Below are positions 9,000 to 17,808 of a DNA stretch of 64,000 bases, one piece after another (position 1 is the first letter of the stretch; each line of letters begins with the position of its first letter). This DNA comes from a virus. The notes beneath the pieces were generated by a model that saw only the letters and a program-made list of their open reading frames with translations, did no database searches and was not told the origin of the DNA. A program made the translations under genes and the position numbers. The stretch is from positions 1-64,000 of IMG/VR virus record IMGVR_UViG_3300025102_000012. One strand, written 5' to 3'.

Positions 9000-9812
9000 A
9001 TGCTAAAGTGGTGGGGTGTCATTAGGAAAGGTGAAGTCAAATACCTTACTAATAAGCAAATAAGAGATAAAGGCTTAAATGTTCCTATAGGTGCTATTGC
9101 ACAATATATTCACCCTACTATTCTTAATAATTACAATGACTCTACTCACGAAGGAGTGATTAGAGTTTATCTTACTGAAATAAAAAATGCAGTAGATATG
9201 ATGGCTCGTAAGAAAGAACTCGACTACAAAAAAGGCGGGGAAGAAATAAAAATAACTGATGAACAGAAAGAAAAAGCAATAGAAGAAATAATTAAGAGAA
9301 CCATATCTCATGAAGCAGGGCATGAAGGATATTTTTATGCTAGGGATTTAGACACACCGAATATATTTAGAGAGTATGATGAGAAACCCGAAAGACAGGA
9401 ATATGCCGCATATACTTCGGAGTTTCCAAACAACCCATATCTAAAATTAAAGAACTACCTAAAACATCCTGCAACAACTGACCCATCAAAGGCTAAATTT
9501 GTTGATAGTTATTTTGGTAAAATAGGTGCAGGAGTCGTTCCATTCAAAACAAATACTAAGGCTATGGCACAATTAGTCGGATGGGTAGATTCTTTAAAGG
9601 TGAAGTCTAAAGGAACTGTTAAGCCATTATCTCTAAAAGATAAGAATAAAATAGTTGCATTTGAGTTAGGTCTTAGAGCAAGAAATGAAGGCATGAGAGG
9701 TAGTGAATTTAGACAACCAGTAATAAAAAATGTAAACGATGCCTATGGAAGATATGGCATACAAAACTTATCAAAAGAAAATAAAACTTTTTTAAAGAGA
9801 ATATTTGGGTGA
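9000..9812 (+). CDS. Putative zinc metallopeptidase (HEAGH), N-terminal MLKWWGVIRK
   Basis: 270 residues. ATG 9000 is preferred over GTG 8991. It has H104-E-A-G-H108 in ISHEAGHEGYFYARD, followed by a possible third ligand in RQEYAAYTSEF (about residues 132-142). It begins MLKWWGVIRKGE, a variant of the tag that matches the C-terminus of the GNAT-like protein. Apart from HExxH it does not resemble the zincin at 8196, so they are probably not recent duplicates. Cleavage of host surface or virion proteins during entry or lysis is possible, but inference. Confidence 0.72.
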   Translation: MLKWWGVIRKGEVKYLTNKQIRDKGLNVPIGAIAQYIHPTILNNYNDSTHEGVIRVYLTEIKNAVDMMARKKELDYKKGGEEIKITDEQKEKAIEEIIKRTISHEAGHEGYFYARDLDTPNIFREYDEKPERQEYAAYTSEFPNNPYLKLKNYLKHPATTDPSKAKFVDSYFGKIGAGVVPFKTNTKAMAQLVGWVDSLKVKSKGTVKPLSLKDKNKIVAFELGLRARNEGMRGSEFRQPVIKNVNDAYGRYGIQNLSKENKTFLKRIFG

Positions 9813-9816
9813 TAGC

Positions 9817-11238
9817 ATGGATTTGGATAATTTAAATCTTGAACATCAAATGGATATGAGGCTATCTAAAAACTCGTTTCCTTATTTTTTCCAAAGTGTT
9901 TTAGGATTAGACTTTGCTAACCATCAAAAAGAATGGCATGAATTGATGAATACTACTCAAAGAACCGTAATCATTTGTTCTAGAGGTCACGGTAAATCAG
10001 TATTTATGCATGCTTGGGTCGTTTGGAATTTAGTGTTTCAACCGCCACCTTATCAAATGATATATATTTCATCTAACCAAAAACAGACTATGGTTCACAT
10101 GAGAGATATTGATAAGTTATTTTTACACCCCTTACTTAAAAAATTCAAACCTGTTAGGGGATGGGCAATAGGAAACATTACATTAACTAATGGTAATCAA
10201 ATCTTGGAGCGTTCTGTTGGTTCACAGATTCGTGGACTTCATCCTCAAGAGATTATTATTGACGACCCTTTGAAAGAGTTCAGTATTAGTGGAATTCAAA
10301 AAGTTACAGATTGGTTTTATGGTGACATGATACCAACACTTCACCATACTGCTTCTTTAAGAGTTATTGGAACTCCATTTAGTTATACAGATATTTACCA
10401 ACAACTTGCTGAAAATGAAGTATATACGGTTAGGACTTATCCTTGTGTTAATGCGTTAAACGAACCTTTGTGGCCTAATCGTTGGGATTATGATTCTTTG
10501 ATGGAGAGAAAGAAAGAAATAGGCTCATTGAAATTCACAAGAGAATATATGTGCGTTCCTATCTCTACTGGAACTTCTCTATTCAATCCGGAGCATCTAG
10601 ACAATGCGAAAAACAAAGATTTGGTTTTGAAACCTTTGAAGCGAGAAGGCTACAAATACTTTGTCGGCGTAGACCCTGCTATTTCTACTGATGGAGATTA
10701 CAATGTAATTACTGTTATAGAAATGGATGCTGATGAAAATAAATCAATAGTATATATTGACCGAGCAAAGAATGTAGAGTTTCGTGAAAATATACAGAAG
10801 GTGAAACTCATTGGTCAAATGTTTAGACCCGAAGTTATATTGTTTGAAACCAACACTTTTGCCAAATCTTTTACTCAAGAACTTAGGCAAGTTGCTGATT
10901 TGAATGTTCATGATTTTAATACTACTAGAAGAAAAAAGCAAGAAATTATTTTAAATTTACAAATGACTTTAGAAAACAATAAAATGAATTTTCCATACGG
11001 TAACGAAGAAAGCCGTAGAGTAACATCAGCATTAATAGAAGAATTATCTATGTTTGCTATTACTGAAAGAGGTAAGTTTGAGGGAGTCGGCGCACATGAC
11101 GACATGGTTATGAGTCTAGCATTAGCAAACGCCGCAACATACCAAATGACAGATAACTTCATACTTCTTGATGATATGGGCTTATTCAATGACTCTCCTA
11201 AATCTAAAGTGAATTATGGATTGGGTCTAAATTTTTGA
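9817..11238 (+). CDS. terL: Terminase large subunit
   Basis: 473 residues; ATG 9817 follows GGGTGAT. This is the genome-packaging motor. The ATPase half has Walker A S55-R-G-H-G-K-S61 and Walker B EIIIDDP. The coupling region includes LRVIGTPFSYTD. The RNase H-like nuclease half has VGVDPAISTDGDYNV (first catalytic Asp), a mid acidic strand ILFETNTF and the late GAHDDMVMSLALA (last catalytic Asp pair). All catalytic residues appear intact and the length is normal for the family. No small terminase subunit was recognised nearby. Confidence 0.95.
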   Translation: MDLDNLNLEHQMDMRLSKNSFPYFFQSVLGLDFANHQKEWHELMNTTQRTVIICSRGHGKSVFMHAWVVWNLVFQPPPYQMIYISSNQKQTMVHMRDIDKLFLHPLLKKFKPVRGWAIGNITLTNGNQILERSVGSQIRGLHPQEIIIDDPLKEFSISGIQKVTDWFYGDMIPTLHHTASLRVIGTPFSYTDIYQQLAENEVYTVRTYPCVNALNEPLWPNRWDYDSLMERKKEIGSLKFTREYMCVPISTGTSLFNPEHLDNAKNKDLVLKPLKREGYKYFVGVDPAISTDGDYNVITVIEMDADENKSIVYIDRAKNVEFRENIQKVKLIGQMFRPEVILFETNTFAKSFTQELRQVADLNVHDFNTTRRKKQEIILNLQMTLENNKMNFPYGNEESRRVTSALIEELSMFAITERGKFEGVGAHDDMVMSLALANAATYQMTDNFILLDDMGLFNDSPKSKVNYGLGLNF

Positions 11239-11247
11239 GGAATAAAT

Positions 11248-12612
11248 ATGGTTACATCTGAACAATATAGACAGGCCGCTACTCAAATGGAAAGGCTAGC
11301 AGAATTAGAAGATGAGGAAGAAAATACTAAAGATTTAGTAGAAAGAGAATTAGATATTGAATTAAAATTTTCAGTTGGAGAAGTTCTCTCCGAATATGAT
11401 GAAATAAATAAAATTTCCAATATGTATAGTATAAATGCTAGTCAAGCAAGAAATATGCTAGATGTTTTTCCCAAAGAATATGTTGTAGAAGATAAAACTA
11501 TTCCGGATTTAATTAAAACTATGAGAAAATCTAGAAGAAAATTAAAGGGAGAACATAGAGAAAAAATGACTAAGGCTATTGACACAATGATAGATGCTTA
11601 CAGTGACCACTTATTCAAGTGTATAGACTCTATACATTGGTTATCACCTTACAAACAAACACTATTAAAAATGAGATTCAATGAAAAAGATTTACATAAA
11701 TTACATAAGATGAAAGACATATCATCTAGACGAGAAGTAATAGATGCTTTGTGTAAATATTGGGAAGCAGAAATAGAACAAAAAGATATGGCTTATGGAA
11801 AAGATTACGCTAGTTTGTCTAAAACCATGTCATTAGCAAAAAGAGATTTTAGAGGATGTATTTCTAAAATTACTGACCAATCTCTAAATAAATCTAAAAA
11901 GCAAAAACAAGAAGAATTCATAATAAAAATGGTTTGCGAACATCAAGGAATAGGGGCTAAAGCAATACATGAAAGAATGCCAACTAAAATGCATAGAATA
12001 TGTTCTCCTAATGTTATATCAAAAATGATTAAAAAGTTAGACATTGTTTCTTTAGAAGGACAATATTATAAATTCTCTAGTGAAATAAAAAAGAATATTT
12101 GGGCTTATACTGCTGCATTTATTGATTCGGATGGATATATTACTCTTGACCGTAACATGAATCCTAGAGTTGGTTTGATTGCTACAGGAGAAAGAGGAAA
12201 GGCTTTCATGATGGAAATGCATAAATCAATAGGTTATGGTAGGATGCATTTAGACCAAAAATCACCACAGCAGACTCGCCTAATTCAGCGATTAAATTTT
12301 TATTCTCAAGAAGATGTAACTAATCTTTTAACAAAGTGTTTACCTCACTTTAGATTAAAGAAGGGTAATGCTAAGTTATTATTAGAACTTATTCGTATGA
12401 AGAAATCGTATAAGAAAGCCGATTGGTACAAACCAAGATGTGATGAAATTTTTAAATTAATGAAGTGGGAGAATCATAAAGACCATGTAGGCTATGATTG
12501 GTCTAAAGAAAACATTAATCTTGATGATATTTCAAAATACAAAGAAAACTGTAAAGTGTCTTTGATGGATGAAATGGAGCAAATTGGTGGAACTATTCTA
12601 AAGGAGGAATAG
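11248..12612 (+). CDS. Winged-helix protein fused to a LAGLIDADG endonuclease domain
   Basis: 454 residues; ATG preceded by GAGGAATAAAT. The N-terminal ~215 residues are helical with HTH-like segments (SNMYSINASQARNML). Residues ~225-280 look like a winged helix. From about residue 285 there is a LAGLIDADG domain: AAFIDSDGYI at 289-298 keeps the acidic residue at the active-site position. It is followed by typical strand/helix spacing and a LKKGNAKLLLELIRM segment. Only one LAGLIDADG helix is evident, so it would act as a dimer. It lies between terminase and portal, where a DNA-binding packaging factor might be expected, so the N-terminal part may be the original viral gene. Confidence 0.75.
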   Translation: MVTSEQYRQAATQMERLAELEDEEENTKDLVERELDIELKFSVGEVLSEYDEINKISNMYSINASQARNMLDVFPKEYVVEDKTIPDLIKTMRKSRRKLKGEHREKMTKAIDTMIDAYSDHLFKCIDSIHWLSPYKQTLLKMRFNEKDLHKLHKMKDISSRREVIDALCKYWEAEIEQKDMAYGKDYASLSKTMSLAKRDFRGCISKITDQSLNKSKKQKQEEFIIKMVCEHQGIGAKAIHERMPTKMHRICSPNVISKMIKKLDIVSLEGQYYKFSSEIKKNIWAYTAAFIDSDGYITLDRNMNPRVGLIATGERGKAFMMEMHKSIGYGRMHLDQKSPQQTRLIQRLNFYSQEDVTNLLTKCLPHFRLKKGNAKLLLELIRMKKSYKKADWYKPRCDEIFKLMKWENHKDHVGYDWSKENINLDDISKYKENCKVSLMDEMEQIGGTILKEE

Positions 12613-12614
12613 GG

Positions 12615-13502
12615 CTGGATATAGAAATTTATGAAGTTGGGCCGAGAGATGGCTTACAAAATAGTAATTTTAAAGTATCTACTAATAATAAAGTTAATTT
12701 AATTAATCATTTATACCAAGCGGGATTAAAAAATATGGAAATAACTTCTTTTGTTCATCCTAAAAGAGTACCTAATATGGCTGATGCTGAAGAGGTATTT
12801 CTAAACACAAAAGAGTTAGCAGATTTTGGAGTCTTGATTCCAAATCAACGAGGATTTGAAAGGGCTAAAGCACTAGGAGCAAAAAAATTCAATGTCTTTT
12901 TTTCACCATCAAATGAATTCAACTATAGGAATTTAGGTAAAACTTTAGAAGAAACTTATATCGGGTTAGAAAAAATGCTAGAAGATGAAGATAGAAAAAA
13001 CATTAGAGCATATATTTCTTGTGCTTTTGGTTGCCCATTTGAAGGATTGCCTTCTGATTACAAACTTAAAGACAGTATAGAAAAAGCAAGTAATTTAGCA
13101 GAAGATGTTGTTTTATGTGACACTATTGGAGCGGCATATCCTAGTAAAGTAACTAGAACATTAGAACTAACAAAAAGGATTGATAGTAAAATATCTTTAC
13201 ATTTACATGAAAAAAAGACAGGGAGCAACAATATATTTTCTAATGTTAAATCAGCCTTAGACTGGGGAATAAACTCATTCGATTCTAGTATAAACGGTTT
13301 AGGTGGGTGTCCTTTTATGCCCGATAGTGGAAGTAATTTATCTACAAACCAATTAATAAATTGGGCAAACAATAACGGATATGATACAGGTATTGACCTT
13401 AAGGAACTAACTTATGCAACAGAACTAGTTAGAAGTTTAGAAAAAAGACGACAAAAATTCCCCGAAGGATTCATAACAGAAACAACATCTGTAGCAGAAT
13501 AA
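12615..13502 (+). CDS. hmgL: HMG-CoA lyase-like enzyme, probable CTG start
   Basis: 295 residues if translation begins at CTG 12615, 6 bases after AAGGAGGA and 2 bases past the upstream stop. The first ATG (12735) would remove the catalytic N-terminus, so I reject it. Family signatures are in order: YEVGPRDGLQN (catalytic Arg11-Asp12), MEITSFVHPKRVPNMADA, AYISCAFGCPFEG, VVLCDTIGAAYPSKV, the metal-binding H196-x-H198 in SLHLHEKKTGSNN, and GLGGCPF with the catalytic Cys232. HMG-CoA lyase cleaves HMG-CoA to acetyl-CoA and acetoacetate. Related DRE-TIM lyases or synthases cannot be excluded, but the GLGGCP loop is diagnostic. The gene interrupts the packaging module and looks acquired. Confidence 0.85.
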   Translation: MDIEIYEVGPRDGLQNSNFKVSTNNKVNLINHLYQAGLKNMEITSFVHPKRVPNMADAEEVFLNTKELADFGVLIPNQRGFERAKALGAKKFNVFFSPSNEFNYRNLGKTLEETYIGLEKMLEDEDRKNIRAYISCAFGCPFEGLPSDYKLKDSIEKASNLAEDVVLCDTIGAAYPSKVTRTLELTKRIDSKISLHLHEKKTGSNNIFSNVKSALDWGINSFDSSINGLGGCPFMPDSGSNLSTNQLINWANNNGYDTGIDLKELTYATELVRSLEKRRQKFPEGFITETTSVAE

Positions 13503-13515
13503 GGGAGGTAGTGCT

Positions 13516-15165
13516 ATGGTAGAAAAGAAGAGAGGTTTTAGCATAACTAATTTATTTAGAAGGTCAACACCAAAACCTGCTGATAGAGAAATATACAATA
13601 TTGGTATTCAAGAGAAGCAACGAAGTAGTTTAATGACCGCTCCTCTTCTCTATCATTTAGTTCAAAATTCAGTTATTACTAGAACTTGTGTTACTCAACT
13701 TAAGCAAGAAATATTCCGTAGAGGATATGTTTGGGAAAAAGCATATGAAGCATATTGCATGGATTGTAAAAAAGAACATCAAAGACCAGTTTCAGAATGC
13801 TCTAGATGTGGAAGCACTAATCTAAGAAATCCGGATGTAAAACAATTAGAATATGCTGAGAAATTTATAGAAGGCTACATCAATAAATCTGAGCAACTAT
13901 TCATTGATGTTCTAAAAGAACTAGAAGACGATTTAAATATTATGGATGATGCTTACATTGTTTTAGTAAAAGAATATTTTATTGACGGTAATCAAAAAAT
14001 TCGCATGCATAGAATAAAAGAAGTATATAGAGGCGACCCAGTAACTATGGCTATATACTCGGATGAAGTGGGGCAAAGAGGAACTAAGGGGTTTACTTGC
14101 GTAAATCATAGAGGGCAACTAAGAACAGAACCGCATGAAAAATGTGAGGAATGTGGAAGTTCCCTCTACCCCGTCCACTATGTAAATAGGGTTGGAGGAA
14201 AAGACCAGTATTTCTTAAAGGGAGAAGTATTGCATTTTAGCAAATATAGTCCTTCTAGGCTATATGGTATGTCTCCGGTCATTACTCTTTACAATCACAT
14301 TACTACTCTTCTTGCTATGGAAAACTATGTAAATTCTTCTTATACTAAGAGCCGAATGCCTAGAGGACTATTAGCAGTTCAAACTAGAAATATGGATTCA
14401 ATGCGTTCTTTTTGGCGTTCAGTAAAAGAGAAAATGGAAACTGACCCTCACTTTATTCCTGTAATGGGAATAGAAGCAGAAGGAGGAAAGGGTTCTGTTG
14501 AGTGGATTAAATTTATGGATAGTCTAAAAGAAATGGATTATGTTTCTGTTAAAGACGATTTGAGAGATAGAATATCAGCGTTCTATGGTGTAAGTAAAGT
14601 CTTTATGGCTGATAATACTACAAGTGGTGGATTAAATAATGAAGGTATGCAAATACTTGTAACTAATAGAGCAGTTCAAATGGCACAGAATGTTTACAAC
14701 AATTATGTATTTCCATTCTTAATTAAACAATTTGGCATTACTGATTGGGTATTGAAACTTCCTCCAAGCGAAGAAGAAGATGAAATAGCAGTAATAAGAA
14801 AGAGAGAACTGGAAGTAGGTATTGCAGGTCAAATCAAGAATTTAGGATTTGATGTTGAAATGGATGAAGATGGTAACTTTACTTTCTCTAAACCTGAACC
14901 GAAAGAACCACAAGAAGGTGAATCTCCTAAAGGAGACGAATCAGTGGAATTAGACCCACTAGCAGGTTCTAATTTAGACCAAAGAGATTTAGATGAACAA
15001 ACAAGAATGTTTGCAGAAGGTGGCGGTAGTAAACCACAAGAGAACCCGCCAACATCAAGAAGCAAGCCGAGTATGAGTGTCGCCCCCGATAAAAGATTAA
15101 CAGGATTACCAGTAGATGCAGGTAATCAAAATGTAGATAGACGAAATGATAGGAGGATAGGTTGA
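13516..15165 (+). CDS. Portal protein with zinc-ribbon insertions
   Basis: 549 residues; ATG follows AGGGAGG. The dodecameric head vertex protein for DNA passage. Support: position after terminase; the core GEVLHFSKYSPSRLYGMSPV followed by long helices (stem, roughly residues 270-420) and the SAFYGVSKVFMAD...NEGMQILVTNRAVQMAQ pattern of phage portals. There are two Cys clusters: CMDC...CSRC (about residues 77-96) and CVNH...CEEC (about 195-215). They look like zinc ribbons inserted in the wing. The C-terminal ~110 residues are acidic and then Pro/Ser/Arg-rich and disordered. Confidence 0.85.
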   Translation: MVEKKRGFSITNLFRRSTPKPADREIYNIGIQEKQRSSLMTAPLLYHLVQNSVITRTCVTQLKQEIFRRGYVWEKAYEAYCMDCKKEHQRPVSECSRCGSTNLRNPDVKQLEYAEKFIEGYINKSEQLFIDVLKELEDDLNIMDDAYIVLVKEYFIDGNQKIRMHRIKEVYRGDPVTMAIYSDEVGQRGTKGFTCVNHRGQLRTEPHEKCEECGSSLYPVHYVNRVGGKDQYFLKGEVLHFSKYSPSRLYGMSPVITLYNHITTLLAMENYVNSSYTKSRMPRGLLAVQTRNMDSMRSFWRSVKEKMETDPHFIPVMGIEAEGGKGSVEWIKFMDSLKEMDYVSVKDDLRDRISAFYGVSKVFMADNTTSGGLNNEGMQILVTNRAVQMAQNVYNNYVFPFLIKQFGITDWVLKLPPSEEEDEIAVIRKRELEVGIAGQIKNLGFDVEMDEDGNFTFSKPEPKEPQEGESPKGDESVELDPLAGSNLDQRDLDEQTRMFAEGGGSKPQENPPTSRSKPSMSVAPDKRLTGLPVDAGNQNVDRRNDRRIG

Positions 15166-15392
15166 TGACAGAAGATTTGAGACAAAAGGAAATAAGACTG
15201 AAGAAAGAATTAGCGAAAGTAAAGGCTATTAATGCCAATGCTGATACTAAGATAAAAAAGAATAGGGATTTATCATTAGGGGGATTACCTCCCGATACTT
15301 CTCATAAACCAACTCCAGCATCTAATGATATTCCCGATGTTATATCCTTACCGCCTAAAAGAAGAGGAAGAAAAGAAAACATACCGTTCTGA
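15165..15392 (+). CDS. Small hypothetical protein
   Basis: 75 residues from ATG 15165, which overlaps the portal stop (TGATG) and follows AGGAGG. The first half is a charged helix (RQKEIRLKKELAKVKA). The second is Pro-rich and ends in a basic patch (PPKRRGRKENIPF). No known domain. Location between portal and scaffold-type genes suggests a head accessory factor. Confidence 0.75.
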   Translation: MTEDLRQKEIRLKKELAKVKAINANADTKIKKNRDLSLGGLPPDTSHKPTPASNDIPDVISLPPKRRGRKENIPF

Positions 15393-15401
15393 GGAAGATA
15401 T

Positions 15402-17210
15402 ATGTACATAGAATTATCTAAAGAAAACTCCTTTGATTCTTTAATATCAAAAATGTCTTTAGACAAAAATACAACGAAGTTAATTGGTAAAGCCACAAAG
15501 GAAGAAATAATTAAATCTCTTTTAGATAATATGAATAATTCTAACATGGCAACATATAGAAAACTTATCGCTAAAGCAGAAAAAGAAATAGATGAAGAAG
15601 AACAAGCCTTCCAAACACAATTAGGAGGAAAAGGTTCACAAAGATATGGAGTAGGAGAATCAAAAGTTGAAGAGGATTCTTTAGAGGAAGATAAAGATAA
15701 AGAAGTTTCTTCCACAAAGTTTGAATATAACCTATTCTTAAAGGCTAGAAAGAAATATGAAATTCTAGAAAATTCATTGAGTTCATTAAAAGATTTATCT
15801 AATCAAGTACAGTTGGAAAAAAATCCAGAACTGTCTTCCGGTTATGAGTTGTTTAATACAGCCAGTTATGATAACTTAGTTAGAAAGAACAGGAATAAAT
15901 CTGATGTTATTTTAAACGCTATGAGTATATTAGAAAGGAATAACAACGCTTTAGTAGAATCCGATAGAAACATTACAGATGGTAAGTTAGTTGCTCCTAC
16001 ACCTCCTAAAAGATTAGATAAAGAAACTCAAGAGTTTGTTTCTAGAAATAAGAAAAAAGATATTGATGTTGCTAATATACAAAAAGAACTACTAACTTTA
16101 ATGGAGAAAAGTTATCCTGTCGAAGGGGAAGAAGATATGTCCTTTGCAGATGTGTATAAGAATCTACATATTAATCAATTTGATAGAACACCTAGAGCAA
16201 GAAGAAGCCCGAAAAAATATTTACAAGCAATAGAAGCGGCTAAGAAAAGCCTAGAAGATAATAGGCCTAAAAATTTTATAGCGAAAATGAATAAATTAAA
16301 ACAATTAATAGCAGAATTAAAAACACTATATGAATTAGAAATACCTCTTATAGAAAGAATTGCTACATTAGAATCGTATGAAGATAAAGAAAATAGAAAA
16401 GAATTAATTGAATTTGCTAACAATAAAATAAAAGAAAGTCTAGAAGTTACTGCCGATTTAAAACCTGAAATATACGGTATAGGAGCAGAAAGTGAAGAAG
16501 TAATATTAGGAAGAAAAGGTATTGATGTTAGAAAAGATAAATTGATGGAAAGAATATTATCTAGTGAAATGACAAAAGCGAAGGAAGAACTATCTAAACT
16601 ACAAAAGACAATAGATGGTATTCAAGAATTTGAAGAATCAATAAAAGAAATAGTGGTATTAATGTCTACAGTAAATCGAATGGATAAAAATATATTTACC
16701 ACAGATAAACAAAAGATAGACAAATTAAAAAATCAATACAAAATTCTTACAGAAAAGTATTTTGAACAAGAACCCGAAGGAACAACTATTAATCCTAATA
16801 GGGTGGAATTTGATAATAGATTAACAGAACTAAATACTCAAATTAAAGATTTAGAAAGTGAAAATGCCCGATACTTTTCAGTTGTTTCTAAATTAAATGA
16901 AAGTTATAATATAATATTTGACAGTAAAGATGAAATGGAAAGAATAAATCAAAACCTAAGAAAATTGAAAAATTCAGGTGAATTGGATGCTGTTAAACTA
17001 GCACAAGATATTAAACTCTCATTGTTAAGAAAAGATACTTCCGATTTAAGAAGTGAAGATTACAAACTAAGATTAACTTCTTTAACAGGAGAAGAGTTAG
17101 AAGAAACTTTATCCAATGCAGATAAGACAATAGACATACTAAGTAAATTAGATATAAATGTAAAGGAAGTAAAACAAACACTAGAGTTAATGAGGAGTGA
17201 AGCAGTATGA
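15402..17210 (+). CDS. Long coiled-coil hypothetical protein
   Basis: 602 residues, dominated by charged heptad-like helices rich in Lys, Glu, Leu and Ser; no enzyme motif seen. The ATG follows GAGGAAGATAT. Its place among portal, scaffold and protease genes suggests a head-assembly or internal virion protein. It overlaps the next gene by 4 bases (ATGA). Confidence 0.78.
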   Translation: MYIELSKENSFDSLISKMSLDKNTTKLIGKATKEEIIKSLLDNMNNSNMATYRKLIAKAEKEIDEEEQAFQTQLGGKGSQRYGVGESKVEEDSLEEDKDKEVSSTKFEYNLFLKARKKYEILENSLSSLKDLSNQVQLEKNPELSSGYELFNTASYDNLVRKNRNKSDVILNAMSILERNNNALVESDRNITDGKLVAPTPPKRLDKETQEFVSRNKKKDIDVANIQKELLTLMEKSYPVEGEEDMSFADVYKNLHINQFDRTPRARRSPKKYLQAIEAAKKSLEDNRPKNFIAKMNKLKQLIAELKTLYELEIPLIERIATLESYEDKENRKELIEFANNKIKESLEVTADLKPEIYGIGAESEEVILGRKGIDVRKDKLMERILSSEMTKAKEELSKLQKTIDGIQEFEESIKEIVVLMSTVNRMDKNIFTTDKQKIDKLKNQYKILTEKYFEQEPEGTTINPNRVEFDNRLTELNTQIKDLESENARYFSVVSKLNESYNIIFDSKDEMERINQNLRKLKNSGELDAVKLAQDIKLSLLRKDTSDLRSEDYKLRLTSLTGEELEETLSNADKTIDILSKLDINVKEVKQTLELMRSEAV

Positions 17211-17569
17211 CATGGGATTTTTATGGAGAAGGAAAGGATTTTATCCTTAAAGAAAAGAAACAGGTTCCTAAAAGAGTTTTAGATTCTTTAGACGGAAAGG
17301 GAAAGAAGAAACTAAAAAAGACACTTCAAGCGGCTGAACCAACAGAATTTTTTGGTCAAGATTTTACTAAGTTAGGGGACTTAGTTAGTTTGCTAAAAGA
17401 ACTAGATTTGATGAAATCAGATAAAAAACTAAACAAAAAGGTTAAGTCTATGGATGAAAGGAATATTGATATAGTCGCTACCGCTACGAAACTTCGTAAG
17501 GAGTATGAATTACTCTATCGTCAATTAAGAGACTTAATTTATCCCAAAGGACAGGAGGAGAAAAAATGA
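17207..17569 (+). CDS. Small basic/helical protein beginning MTWDFYGEGKDFILK
   Basis: 120 residues. The start MTWDFYGEGKDFILKEKK carries M-T-W at the start and an F-I-L-K eight residues later, possibly a stretched version of the shared tag. The remainder is Lys-rich and helical. Start and stop overlap the neighbouring genes by 4 bases, indicating coupled translation with the coiled-coil protein and the following 80-residue protein. Confidence 0.75.
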   Translation: MTWDFYGEGKDFILKEKKQVPKRVLDSLDGKGKKKLKKTLQAAEPTEFFGQDFTKLGDLVSLLKELDLMKSDKKLNKKVKSMDERNIDIVATATKLRKEYELLYRQLRDLIYPKGQEEKK

Positions 17570-17808
17570 GTAAAAAAAATACAATTAATGAAGAACTACT
17601 TGCGATTATTAAAGCCCTTAGTGCTAAAATAGAAAGCCTAGAGAAAACAGTATATTCTCAAGATAACATACTTATGAAGTCCGGCTTTGTTGTTACTGAA
17701 ACTCCAGTACCGACTATTGACAACAACATTGGCTCTACAATAACTGATGTTTCAAATATGGATTGGTCTGATATTCACAAGATGGTAGAAAGCGCAGGTG
17801 GTCAATAA
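17566..17808 (+). CDS. Small scaffold-like protein ending MDWSDIHKMVESAGGQ
   Basis: 80 residues: a coiled-coil N-terminus (LLAIIKALSAKIESLEK), a flexible middle, and a C-terminus MDWSDIHKMVESAGGQ. That end is nearly the same as the C-terminus of the prohead protease-scaffold protein (EMEWNDIHKMVGGY). In tailed phages the scaffold C-terminus often binds the major capsid protein. The shared ending suggests this protein docks to the same site as the scaffold. ATG follows GGAGG; overlaps the next gene at TAATG. Confidence 0.78.
   Translation: MSKKNTINEELLAIIKALSAKIESLEKTVYSQDNILMKSGFVVTETPVPTIDNNIGSTITDVSNMDWSDIHKMVESAGGQ

Noticed and set aside
12735-13502. Shorter HMG-CoA lyase starting at ATG 12735
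   Set aside because: It would lose the conserved catalytic Arg-Asp segment; the frame is open and family-like back to CTG 12615.
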